Source: Clostridium sp.
GTDB lineage: Bacteria > Bacillota > Clostridia > Clostridiales > Clostridiaceae
Assembly: GCA_028692255.1 (NCBI GenBank)
Contig: JAQUXS010000005.1
Coordinates: forward strand, 1 to 64,000
Direction of reading: 5' to 3'
Length of the DNA: 64,000 bases
The notes beneath the pieces were generated by a model. It saw nothing but the letters and a program-made list of their open reading frames with translations. It did no database searches and was not told the DNA's origin. Below, piece by piece: positions 30,910 to 40,296 of the stretch. The position numbers were made by a program, and so were the translations under genes. Numbering within the stretch: the first letter of the stretch is position 1; every line of letters begins with the position of its first letter.

Positions 30910-32457
30910 TTAAAAATTATTTAAATACTCGATTATATTGTTTTTTATTATTTTTATGTCAAATTTTTCTTTAATTGTAATAAGAGCATTTCTATTCATT
31001 CTTTCAACAACTTCTACATTATTCAAACAATAATGCAACAAACGTGCTAATTCTTTGTAATCATTATCTCCAAATATGTATCCGTTGCAATCATTATTTA
31101 TAATTTCAGGAATTCCACCGACATTAGAAGCTATACAACTTTTTCCTCTTGCCATTGCTTCTAAAATTGCTACTGGCAATCCTTCTGTATGAGATGTAAG
31201 CACAGTAATATAACACTCATCAATCAAATACTTCACATCTTTTTTATATCCTATAAACTTTACATATTTATTAATATTTAGCTTCTGAGATAAATCATCT
31301 AGATTTTTTTCTTCTTCGCCATTTCCTGCAATAATAAATAAAGAATTATTTAAATCTTCTTCATTTAATAATGAAATAGCCTGCAATAATACTTCAATCC
31401 CTTTTTCTTTTGAAAGCCTGCTACAACATAATATTTTTTTCTTTCCTTCATTTTTAATAAAGTCTATATTGATATTATTAATGGCACTAACTGATGAACC
31501 ATAAATAATTTTTATTTTTTTATCATCTACGCCAAGTTCTATTAAATTGGCTCTAACTGATTTACTTATTGCTATAAAAGACATATATATTTGTGAAGAA
31601 TACGTAAATATTTTCTTCATATTTCTACAATTTTGAATTTTATCTAAATGTCCATTTAACATTTTAATTATTACTGGAACACCATTTATTGCTGCTGCTA
31701 TAGGAGCAGTAATCGTCGTATTAATCCCTGTTACTACAACAATGTCAGGTTTTTCTATTTTAAAAATTTTACGTAAATAAATAAAATACCTATGATTACT
31801 TTCTTTTATATATATATCCTCATGATTTAAATATACCTTTCTAAAATTATCCTTAAATTTTGTATACATTTCTCCATTATTGTCACAAGCAAATGTAACA
31901 TCGTATTTATCTGACAACATTTTACCCCACTCATAAAGTAATGTGCCTATACCGCCCATAGCATAACTATCGTTTATAAACATAATTTTTTTATTTTTAT
32001 TTTTCCTTTTCTTTAATTTATAAACTACTCTAATTAAAGAAATTATTTTATTTAATTTTACTTCTTCATAACTCAAATAATATTCGGCAATTTTATCAAA
32101 AACAGTTAACTTATACTTAACAACATCGCAATTTTTATTAAACAAATTTGTTCTCTTATTATTAAAGAAGGAAAGTAAAACCTTTATGTTTAAATGGTAT
32201 TTTCCATTAATGTCATTAGCCAATCCAACAATATAATCAATAGAATAATTTTTCACTATTTTTTTTACATACTTTTTTACTCTATATGCATTTATCCTAA
32301 TGCTATCTTCTTCAAAGTATATTTCTTTTCCAATGTCATTAAATATATTTTTATTTTTTTTGTAAGTTAAGATAAAATAATTATTTCCACTACCAATTTT
32401 ATTAACAACTTGATCAATTACTCTCTTACTAGCCGAATGGATTATTAATATATTCAT
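30910..32457 (-). CDS. GT4 family glycosyltransferase
   Basis: YAMGGIGTLLYEWGKML; LCCSRLSKEKGIEVLLQAI; TSHTEGLPVAILEAMARGKSCIASNVGGIPEII. Confidence 0.9.
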   Translation of the reverse strand: MNILIIHSASKRVIDQVVNKIGSGNNYFILTYKKNKNIFNDIGKEIYFEEDSIRINAYRVKKYVKKIVKNYSIDYIVGLANDINGKYHLNIKVLLSFFNNKRTNLFNKNCDVVKYKLTVFDKIAEYYLSYEEVKLNKIISLIRVVYKLKKRKNKNKKIMFINDSYAMGGIGTLLYEWGKMLSDKYDVTFACDNNGEMYTKFKDNFRKVYLNHEDIYIKESNHRYFIYLRKIFKIEKPDIVVVTGINTTITAPIAAAINGVPVIIKMLNGHLDKIQNCRNMKKIFTYSSQIYMSFIAISKSVRANLIELGVDDKKIKIIYGSSVSAINNINIDFIKNEGKKKILCCSRLSKEKGIEVLLQAISLLNEEDLNNSLFIIAGNGEEEKNLDDLSQKLNINKYVKFIGYKKDVKYLIDECYITVLTSHTEGLPVAILEAMARGKSCIASNVGGIPEIINNDCNGYIFGDNDYKELARLLHYCLNNVEVVERMNRNALITIKEKFDIKIIKNNIIEYLNNF

Positions 32458-32490
32458 AATATCTCCCTAATATGTTCGTAATCTATATTA

Positions 32491-33441
32491 CTATTTATTT
32501 TTTATTACTTTCACAACTTTAGCCGGATTACCTGCAACAACTGTATATGGTTCAACATCATGAGTAACAACACTTTGAGCACCTATAACAGATCCTTCAC
32601 CAATAGTTACACCCTTTAAAATTGTTACACCAAATCCTATCCAAACTTTATCTTCTATTTTTATAGGATTTGATATGACATTTTCCCAGTTCTTATTATT
32701 GGTCCCATACTTAAAATCATTAAGTGAAGTAAGTACATCATCTTTCCTGTATTTCCAATATATAGAATGTGAATCATTGTCATATATTGTACAGTCATAT
32801 GATATCATAACATCATTACCTATATTAATATTGTTGACACACATTAATTTAGAATTAGGTCCAATGTAATTTCTTTCTCCTATTTTAATTAAACCACTAT
32901 CATTTAAATATATAACATTACAACATAAAAAATTTTGTTTTCCTACTTTTAAATGTAATCCTTCTGACAAATACTCTTCTGTAAATTTAAAATTTGGGCC
33001 TATAACAGTACTCCTATCTATAGAAATAAAGTTTCCATATTTACTTAGTAATTCTGGTAGATAATTCTTTCTAGTTATTTTATTAAATATATCAGGTATA
33101 TAATATACATTCTCATATCCCAAATTTTTCAATTGAGCATTAATTGCTCTATAATACATACTAGTAATAAGTATAATTATTTCACTTTTTACAATCTTTA
33201 AATTTTTAATTGAGCATATTTTTATACCCTCTATAAATTTTCCCTGCTTATTAATATCATTGTCACAAATCAAATCAACTTTAATATTTTTATTTTTTAA
33301 TATTTTTATTGTATTACTTCCCATTTTTGATGCACCAAAAATAATTAAATTCTTATTCTCACTTTTATAAATATCAATAAATCCTTCTAGTGTTATTTTT
33401 AATTTATTTTCAGATTGTTCTGTCATTTTTTTACCCACCAA
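32491..33441 (-). CDS. Left-handed beta-helix acyltransferase with N-terminal Rossmann-like domain
   Basis: KNLIIFGASKMGSNTIKILKNKNIKVDLICDND; hexapeptide repeats ending GVTIGEGSVIGAQSVVTHDVEPYTVVAGNPAKVVK. Confidence 0.87.
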   Translation of the reverse strand: MVGKKMTEQSENKLKITLEGFIDIYKSENKNLIIFGASKMGSNTIKILKNKNIKVDLICDNDINKQGKFIEGIKICSIKNLKIVKSEIIILITSMYYRAINAQLKNLGYENVYYIPDIFNKITRKNYLPELLSKYGNFISIDRSTVIGPNFKFTEEYLSEGLHLKVGKQNFLCCNVIYLNDSGLIKIGERNYIGPNSKLMCVNNINIGNDVMISYDCTIYDNDSHSIYWKYRKDDVLTSLNDFKYGTNNKNWENVISNPIKIEDKVWIGFGVTILKGVTIGEGSVIGAQSVVTHDVEPYTVVAGNPAKVVKVIKNK

Positions 33442-33452
33442 TCACAATATTT

Positions 33453-34517
33453 TCATTTTTTTATATTCCAACAAACAGGTGTGCCCTTCTTTATGTCAAC
33501 TTTAGCTTTCTTTCCCAAAAATTCATTTATATATTTAGTCTTAACCCCAAATCCAGGTCTAATACTTCTCACATTTTCCTTAGTAAACGTCTCTCCAGCC
33601 TTTATATCCTTAACAACAAAAAGTGATCTTGAATGTTCCCTACTTTTTATCTGCTTTTCGGTAAGGTCGTAAGTCACTTTTCCCAGTGCCTTCTCAACTT
33701 GTCTTATTGACTTCACCATATCGTTAAATTCATCAGGTTCCATGGAAAATTTAGAATCAGGTCCTCCAAGACTTCTATCCAAAGTAAAGTGTTTTTCAAC
33801 GACCTTAGCTCCTAATGCCACTGCTGCCACTGAAACAGCACTTCCAAGTGTGTGATCAGAAATCCCTACTGTTAACCCAAAGGTTTCAGCCATATTAGGA
33901 ATAGTTTTAAGGTTTATATCCTCATAAGGTGATGGATATTCACTTGTACATTTTAAAAGTATAACATCTTTATTTCCTTCTCTTTCACAAGCTTTTAGTG
34001 CTTCCTCTATGTCTGAAAGTTCTGCAATACCTGTAGATATAATAACCGGCTTACCTTTTGAAGCCACATATTCTATAAATGGTATATCTGTAATCTCAAA
34101 TGATGCAATTTTATATGCTGGTACATCCATTTTTTCAAGAAAGTCCACAGCCGTATTATCAAAAGGCGATGAGAAACATATTAAGCCCTCCTCTTCAGCA
34201 ATTTTTTTAAGTTTAGGCTGCCACTCCCAAGGAGTATACGCTTTTTCATATAATTTATGTAGTGTAGTTCCATCCCAAATGGTTCCCTGTTTTATTTGAA
34301 AATACTCGTTGTCACAATCTATTGTTATTGTATCTGGAGTATAAGTTTGAAGTTTAACTGCATCTGCCCCAGCTTTTTTTGCTTCTTTTATAAGCCTTAC
34401 TGCATTATCATATTTTTGGAGATGATTTGCCGAAAGTTCAGCTATAACAAAAACTGGTGAGCCTTCACCAATTTTTGTATTATTTAAAATAAATGATTTA
34501 TTCAATACTAAATACAC
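33453..34517 (-). CDS. pseI: Pseudaminic acid synthase
   Basis: VIAELSANHLQKYDNAVRLIKEAKKAGADAVKLQTYTPDTIT; C-terminal SAF domain RSLFVVKDIKAGETFTKENVRSIRPGFG. Confidence 0.92.
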   Translation of the reverse strand: MYLVLNKSFILNNTKIGEGSPVFVIAELSANHLQKYDNAVRLIKEAKKAGADAVKLQTYTPDTITIDCDNEYFQIKQGTIWDGTTLHKLYEKAYTPWEWQPKLKKIAEEEGLICFSSPFDNTAVDFLEKMDVPAYKIASFEITDIPFIEYVASKGKPVIISTGIAELSDIEEALKACEREGNKDVILLKCTSEYPSPYEDINLKTIPNMAETFGLTVGISDHTLGSAVSVAAVALGAKVVEKHFTLDRSLGGPDSKFSMEPDEFNDMVKSIRQVEKALGKVTYDLTEKQIKSREHSRSLFVVKDIKAGETFTKENVRSIRPGFGVKTKYINEFLGKKAKVDIKKGTPVCWNIKK

Positions 34518-34569
34518 CTTCTAATTGTCTTTAAATTTAGTTTACCATTAAAAATCCTAATTATAATAT

Positions 34570-34596
34570 TTATCGACCAAAATCACAAAAAACTTA
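34570..34596 (-). promoter_or_regulatory. Candidate sigma-28-like promoter for pseI, overlapping the terminator stem
   Basis: Minus strand TAAG-N15-GTCGATAA. Confidence 0.45.
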
Positions 34597-34617
34597 GAGA
34601 TATTTCCTCTAAGTTTT
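34588..34617 (-). terminator. Intrinsic terminator downstream of SDR gene
   Basis: aaacttagag-atatttc-ctctaagttt. Confidence 0.8.
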
Positions 34618-34630
34618 AATAAAATTAAAG

Positions 34631-35623
34631 CTATTTATTATAAATCCATTTTTCAGTTTCTATTACTCCATCCTCTAATTTGTACTTTGGTTTCCAGCCT
34701 AAAAGTTTTTCTGCTTTACTGTAATCACATTTCAATTTCATTATCTCGCTTTGAGGATGAATGTGAGAAACGTGCTCAATTTCTACTCTCTTATTTGATA
34801 TAAGCTCTGCAAGGTCATTTATCTTTATATCTTCTCCTGTACCTGCATTTACTATTTCTCCATTAACACTATCCTTATAACCACACTGAACAATAAATTC
34901 TGCACAGTCCTTTACAAATAAAAGGTCTCTTGTCTGCTCCCCAGTTCCATAAATCTTAATTGGCTTACCTTGTAATGCATTCTTTATAAAGATAGAAACC
35001 ACTCCACCTTCACCTCCAGATTTTTGACAAGGTCCATATGTATTAAACGGTCTAATTACTACTGCTGGAAGACCATAGGCATGATAATAAGAAAGCACAA
35101 TATTTTCCGCTGCTATTTTGCTGCCACCATAAGGTGACACAGGCTTCACCGGATGAGTTTCATCAATTCCAGCTTCATCACTTTTATCATAAACCATACA
35201 AGTACTCATAAACACTATTTTGCATGGATGAGTTTTTTCATTGTCATTAATCCACTTATTACCTTGCATTTTCCCAGACTTTCCAAACATTTGATGTTTA
35301 ACACTTTCTAATACATTAAAGGTTCCCACTGCATCATTATAAAATGTAGTTTTAGGATCATCTATGCTGTCCTGCACGTTTATTGATGCTGCAAGGTGAA
35401 AAACTATATCAAATTCATCTTTAAATATATCACCTAAAAAATCATTGTCCTTTATATCTCCTTTAAGAAATGAGAAATTTTTATTAGATTTAAACTCTTC
35501 AATATTTGACATTCTTCCATTGGATAAATTGTCTATTACAACTACTTCATTATTATCCTGAAACAGCCTTTCTACTACCCATCTTCCTATAAAGCCTGCT
35601 CCTCCTGTTACTAATACTTTCAT
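34631..35623 (-). CDS. NAD-dependent epimerase/dehydratase (extended SDR)
   Basis: MKVLVTGGAGFIGRWVVERLF; YGGSKIAAENIV; start at MKVLV. Confidence 0.88.
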   Translation of the reverse strand: MKVLVTGGAGFIGRWVVERLFQDNNEVVVIDNLSNGRMSNIEEFKSNKNFSFLKGDIKDNDFLGDIFKDEFDIVFHLAASINVQDSIDDPKTTFYNDAVGTFNVLESVKHQMFGKSGKMQGNKWINDNEKTHPCKIVFMSTCMVYDKSDEAGIDETHPVKPVSPYGGSKIAAENIVLSYYHAYGLPAVVIRPFNTYGPCQKSGGEGGVVSIFIKNALQGKPIKIYGTGEQTRDLLFVKDCAEFIVQCGYKDSVNGEIVNAGTGEDIKINDLAELISNKRVEIEHVSHIHPQSEIMKLKCDYSKAEKLLGWKPKYKLEDGVIETEKWIYNK

Positions 35624-35648
35624 ATTATCACTCTCCAAAATATATTAT

Positions 35649-36614
35649 CTATTTTAAATCTATAATGGCTTTTGCTATTCTCTCTGCTCCTCTGCCGTCA
35701 ACTAATGAATTCATATTAAACGAAACTTCTTTTCTAAACTGATAGTTTTCATATAGTATATTAAATTCATCAATAAATTTTTCGTTATTACCCTTTGTAA
35801 AATCTACATATTGTAAGTTTATCTTTTTATGAAGGTTCTCAATAAACCTTTTTTGATTATTAGCCGTAACAATAGCTATAGTTGGAACACTGCAGGCACA
35901 AAGTTCATAAATTGTACTACCTCCTGCAGAAATTGCAATATCACAACACTTCATAAGGCCAGCCATATTTGAGACATTAGAATAAAATCTCACTTTTTTA
36001 TTTTGAAATTCATTTATTAATTCTTCTCTATGAGTATTGGTCATACCTATTACTATTTTATAATTTAAATCTGGATATGTCTTTAATAATTTTTCTATTA
36101 TGTACTTTGTATAGTTAAATTCATCCCCTGCACCCATAGTTATAAGAACATCTTTCACTAATTTTTCTGGCTCTTTAAACGTAATATTTGAAAACTGCTT
36201 TCTTAACGGTGTAAACTTGCTTCCAAGTAACTTTACCTTAGCTCCATTATATTTTAAAATTTCTACGTTAACAGCATAATTAATAAGAATGTCCACGTCA
36301 TAGTTTTGAAATGCATTTAAATCATCAATATATATAACCTTTGCAGCTATTTTATAAAACTCTAAAAATTCATCACTACTTTTAATATCATAGCTGTCTA
36401 CAATTATAAAATCATATTTTTTATCAGATAAAATTTCTAATTGTACTTTATATTTTTTAGACAATATAAAATTAACGCAGTTCTCACTGCTAGAACTGCA
36501 TATGTATTCTACTTCTACATTTTTAGTTTTTAAAACCTTTGCAATTGCCATAGTTCTTATTATGTGCCCCATACCTAAAGTGTTTGAACCATTGGCAAAT
36601 ATAGCCGCCTTCAT
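35649..36614 (-). CDS. pseG: PseG-like UDP-2,4-diacetamido-2,4,6-trideoxy-altropyranose hydrolase
   Basis: ANGSNTLGMGHIIRTMAIAKVL; MGAGDEFNYTKYIIEKLL; SAGGSTIYELCACSVPTI; neighbour of pseI/pseF. Confidence 0.85.
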   Translation of the reverse strand: MKAAIFANGSNTLGMGHIIRTMAIAKVLKTKNVEVEYICSSSSENCVNFILSKKYKVQLEILSDKKYDFIIVDSYDIKSSDEFLEFYKIAAKVIYIDDLNAFQNYDVDILINYAVNVEILKYNGAKVKLLGSKFTPLRKQFSNITFKEPEKLVKDVLITMGAGDEFNYTKYIIEKLLKTYPDLNYKIVIGMTNTHREELINEFQNKKVRFYSNVSNMAGLMKCCDIAISAGGSTIYELCACSVPTIAIVTANNQKRFIENLHKKINLQYVDFTKGNNEKFIDEFNILYENYQFRKEVSFNMNSLVDGRGAERIAKAIIDLK

Positions 36615-36618
36615 TAGC

Positions 36619-37347
36619 TTACACTTCTTTCTGACTTATTACACTGTTTATAGCTGCTGCATTTTTATTATTATCCAAATATTTTATAATTTCTTTTGCA
36701 GGTACAAACTCATCTTTAAAGTGTCCATATATATTGGAAACTAATCTAAAGTCCTCTTTAGTGTCAACACACAGTCTATAATCCTTAGAATAAAAAGGAT
36801 CTCCTTTGACGTACCCTATTTTAAACTGTTCTGGATGTCTATACATATAAAGCGTAACATGCTCTCTGTACATATCATCTAAATCTTCTGTACATTCATA
36901 AACCTTATCAAGTGCTGATTTTGAAAAGACTTCCACATCAAATCCCCTAACAAAACTATCTGGTACATCAAGCCTTACATAATTATAATTATACATTAAA
37001 AAGTGACTTATTACATTATCAGTTATAGTCCAATCTATAAGGGGACAATCCCCTGTAACCCTTATTATTATATCACCATTATATTTGTCACTAGCTTCTT
37101 TATATCTTTTAAGTACATCTGCTTCATCACCTAAAAAGGCTTCAAAGCCGCTATTCTTAACTATATTAACTAATGGCTTTTCTATATCTCTATTTGACGT
37201 TGCAAGAATAATTTTATCTATATATTTACTCCTATTTAATCTCTCAAGTGTGTAGAGTACCATTGGTTTATTCAATATTGGTTTTATAACCTTTCCAGGA
37301 AGTCTTTCTGATCCCATCCTTGCCTGAACAATACAGATAATATTCAT
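36619..37347 (-). CDS. pseF: Cytidylyltransferase, PseF/SpsF-like
   Basis: IVQARMGSERLPGKVIKPILNKPMVLYTLERLNRSKYIDKIILATS. Confidence 0.86.
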   Translation of the reverse strand: MNIICIVQARMGSERLPGKVIKPILNKPMVLYTLERLNRSKYIDKIILATSNRDIEKPLVNIVKNSGFEAFLGDEADVLKRYKEASDKYNGDIIIRVTGDCPLIDWTITDNVISHFLMYNYNYVRLDVPDSFVRGFDVEVFSKSALDKVYECTEDLDDMYREHVTLYMYRHPEQFKIGYVKGDPFYSKDYRLCVDTKEDFRLVSNIYGHFKDEFVPAKEIIKYLDNNKNAAAINSVISQKEV

Positions 37348-37348
37348 A

Positions 37349-38020
37349 TTACCCCACCTCTACTATATTTATAAGTTCATCCATATTTGAAATTTCATAG
37401 TCTGCTTCATACTCACAGCTTAATCTTGTCTTTTTATGATCTCCAAATTTACGAATTATCCTAACAGTTTTCATTCCAACACTTCTTGCACCAATAAAAT
37501 CTTTATTGGGGTTATCCCCTATATAAACTGAATTTTCAGGAGATATGTTAAAGTATTTTAACATTTTTCTATAGGGAACTTCACTAGGCTTCCAGTAATC
37601 CTTTCCAAAATCATCTGTAACAATTATTTTATCAAATATATGCTCTATATTTAACTGATTAATTTTATTGTGCTGCACATACGAAAGTCCATCTGTTATA
37701 ATACCTAGTTTATATTTTCCTTTTAATTTATTTAAAACCTTCTCACTGTCAACATACAATTTTAATTCTGGCTTAGCCTCTCGATATATTTTCACAAGAT
37801 CTTTTACATTCTCGCTATAATTATGATTTTCACAGAGAATATTGAATATTTTTCCTCTACCTTTACTATTAAGTACTTCCAATGTTTCACTTAAAAGGCA
37901 CTCATAATTATCATTATATTTTAAGCTTAAATACTTACAAACATCGGAAAAACCACCTATTACAAAATCTCTTTCATTATACAAGGTATCATCTAAGTCA
38001 AATATTATTAATTTAATCAT
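37349..38020 (-). CDS. HAD family hydrolase
   Basis: IIFDLDDTLYNERDFV; VYIGDNPNKDFIGARSVGMKTVRI. Confidence 0.9.
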   Translation of the reverse strand: MIKLIIFDLDDTLYNERDFVIGGFSDVCKYLSLKYNDNYECLLSETLEVLNSKGRGKIFNILCENHNYSENVKDLVKIYREAKPELKLYVDSEKVLNKLKGKYKLGIITDGLSYVQHNKINQLNIEHIFDKIIVTDDFGKDYWKPSEVPYRKMLKYFNISPENSVYIGDNPNKDFIGARSVGMKTVRIIRKFGDHKKTRLSCEYEADYEISNMDELINIVEVG

Positions 38021-38940
38021 CTGTATACTGCCTCATCATATCGCAGCATAGTTAATTCTTTAAACTGTCCAATTAATGGCTCAATATTTTCTTTTGAATT
38101 CATCATTTTAAACATTTTTCCATAATCAATGCCAGCTTCAAAGGTCAGTGGAACTCCACCACCAAACCTAGGGTTAATCTCTATAAAATATATATTGTCA
38201 TTTTTATCTTTAATACACTGAATTGTAAGAGGTCCTATTCCTCTTAGTTTACTGCACAATTCAAAAGTTTTATCTATAATTTCATTATCCTTAACAGTTC
38301 TACTTTTAGTAACTTCCCCTGCTCTTACTTCCATACGCTGCCTTGGAACAACAGATATTACTTTGCCATTTAAATCACATAAAACATCTATAGTATACTC
38401 AGTTCCCTCAATATATTTTTGTATAATTGGATTACTAACCTTCCTAATATAGAAATTTAGGTCTTCTAAATTATTAGCCATGAATACACTGCTGCTCCCC
38501 ATGCCATCTCTAGGTTTAATTATGAGCGGAAACTCTAACTTGTCATTAATATTTTCAAGTGTAAATGAATTAGGCGTTTTTATGCTATTTCTAGTAAAAA
38601 ACTTATATGTTTTCCATTTATCATTACAGCATTCAATTACATTATCACTGCTGAGTAGTAGAGTTGTATTTATTTTTTTAAACTCTTCTTTATAACTGCA
38701 AAGCAATTTATATTCTCTTTCAAAAAGTGGAATAATCATATTAATTTTTTCTTTTTTGCAGATTTCAAGTAATTTCTCTATGTATTTGTCATCATCATAT
38801 TTAGGTACGATATAAAAGCCATCTACAAAAGCTGAAGCCGGGGCATATTCACTTATATCAACCCCAAAAACTTTAGCATTTTTTTTCAAATGCCTTATTA
38901 ATTGCACTCTTTTTCCTATTGCCGTTAGTAGTATATTCAT
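38017..38940 (-). CDS. ATP-grasp domain protein
   Basis: LIIKPRDGMGSSSVFMANN; IEINPRFGGGVPLTFEAGID. Confidence 0.88.
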   Translation of the reverse strand: MNILLTAIGKRVQLIRHLKKNAKVFGVDISEYAPASAFVDGFYIVPKYDDDKYIEKLLEICKKEKINMIIPLFEREYKLLCSYKEEFKKINTTLLLSSDNVIECCNDKWKTYKFFTRNSIKTPNSFTLENINDKLEFPLIIKPRDGMGSSSVFMANNLEDLNFYIRKVSNPIIQKYIEGTEYTIDVLCDLNGKVISVVPRQRMEVRAGEVTKSRTVKDNEIIDKTFELCSKLRGIGPLTIQCIKDKNDNIYFIEINPRFGGGVPLTFEAGIDYGKMFKMMNSKENIEPLIGQFKELTMLRYDEAVYR

Positions 38941-38949
38941 TTTCTACTC

Positions 38950-40284
38950 CTATAACTTTTTTAATAATCCTGCCTTTAAAAGTGCATCTGCAGCACTTTT
39001 AACCCTTATAAAATCAACATTTGCTCTTTCAGATATATCAAGTAAAGAATTTTTTCCATCACTTAAATTTAAAACCCAAAATAGTACAAGTTCATCATGT
39101 TCATACTTACCTTTTCCACCCAAATTTCCATATAAGCCTCTTTTTCCAAGTCTAGGTTCACATTTAGGATTTAAATTCAAATAGGTATTATTTTTTTCAA
39201 TTGTAAAAATAATTTTTATATATTTGTCAAAAGTATCTCCAAGACTTTTATCATCTATGAAATTTAAATTATCTGCTGAAGTATGATATTCTGGAAAACT
39301 TCCATAAGGAGTTCTCATAAGCGAACCTACTGGCAAATTAAAACCTGGAGAGCAAAATTGTCTTTCATCACTTCCCCATGGAAAAAAATCTAAAACTTTA
39401 TACTGAGCACCACTGTGTTTTAAAACATTTATACTTATTCTATCTATAATATTATTTCCATCTCTACTCTTTTTATATGTTAGACATCCCCTGTCTCCAA
39501 CACAACTTGCCACGAGACCATATTTAATGTTTGAAGTTTTTTCTTCATTAAAACTTAGCCAAGTAATTGAACCAATAGTCTCTGGAATGAATAAAAATCT
39601 ATATGAATATTTTAATTTGCCTTCACTTTGAAACTTTCTTAAAGACTCTGCTAAATAAGTATTTAATGCAATACCACTTAAATTATCATTGCACATAGAA
39701 GGATGACATAAATAAGTACTTATTAGTACCTCTTCTTTACTCTCACCTTTTATGAAGTATTCACCATATGTAAGGGAACCTTCTTTTAGTGAAGAATCAA
39801 TATAAACCTCAAATTCTTCATCCTCTGCTGTTTCCCTTTGTAATTTAAGGAATTCATTATGAGTCATGCAAAATCCCCAATTTTCACTATAGTAGGACGT
39901 CATATATGGTATGGAGTCTGGTGCATAAGATAGTGTAAATATATGTGATTTCATATTTTCAAATTTCATTGTCTTATTAATAGGCACACTGTAGTTTAGT
40001 ACATGAAGATTTGATTCATCAAAGTCTACTATTTTTTCGCCCTTACTGTTTTTAATCCATGCTTCTCTTATATTCCATTCCTTAGGTACCGTCCAATCAA
40101 AGACCTGTGTACCTGAAGGAACTTCTTTTATATCTACAGGAATGATTTTCCTTATAACTTTAAGTGTATCTCTCACCCCGTCACCAGTTATGCTTCTACA
40201 TATTGGAAACATTTCCTCTATGAGATTATACATATTTTTGCCAAATTCCTCAGAATTGCTTATTAAACTATTAAAAAAATTCAT
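38950..40284 (-). CDS. DUF4910/aminopeptidase-like (M28-like) protein
   Basis: MFPICRSITGDGVRDTLKVI; LISTYLCHPSMCNDNLSGIALNTYLAESL; FPWGSDERQFCSPGFNLPVGSLMRTPYGSFPEYHTSADN; C-terminal winged-helix-like region. Confidence 0.82.
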   Translation of the reverse strand: MNFFNSLISNSEEFGKNMYNLIEEMFPICRSITGDGVRDTLKVIRKIIPVDIKEVPSGTQVFDWTVPKEWNIREAWIKNSKGEKIVDFDESNLHVLNYSVPINKTMKFENMKSHIFTLSYAPDSIPYMTSYYSENWGFCMTHNEFLKLQRETAEDEEFEVYIDSSLKEGSLTYGEYFIKGESKEEVLISTYLCHPSMCNDNLSGIALNTYLAESLRKFQSEGKLKYSYRFLFIPETIGSITWLSFNEEKTSNIKYGLVASCVGDRGCLTYKKSRDGNNIIDRISINVLKHSGAQYKVLDFFPWGSDERQFCSPGFNLPVGSLMRTPYGSFPEYHTSADNLNFIDDKSLGDTFDKYIKIIFTIEKNNTYLNLNPKCEPRLGKRGLYGNLGGKGKYEHDELVLFWVLNLSDGKNSLLDISERANVDFIRVKSAADALLKAGLLKKL

Positions 40285-40296
40285 ATCTTCTCCTTA

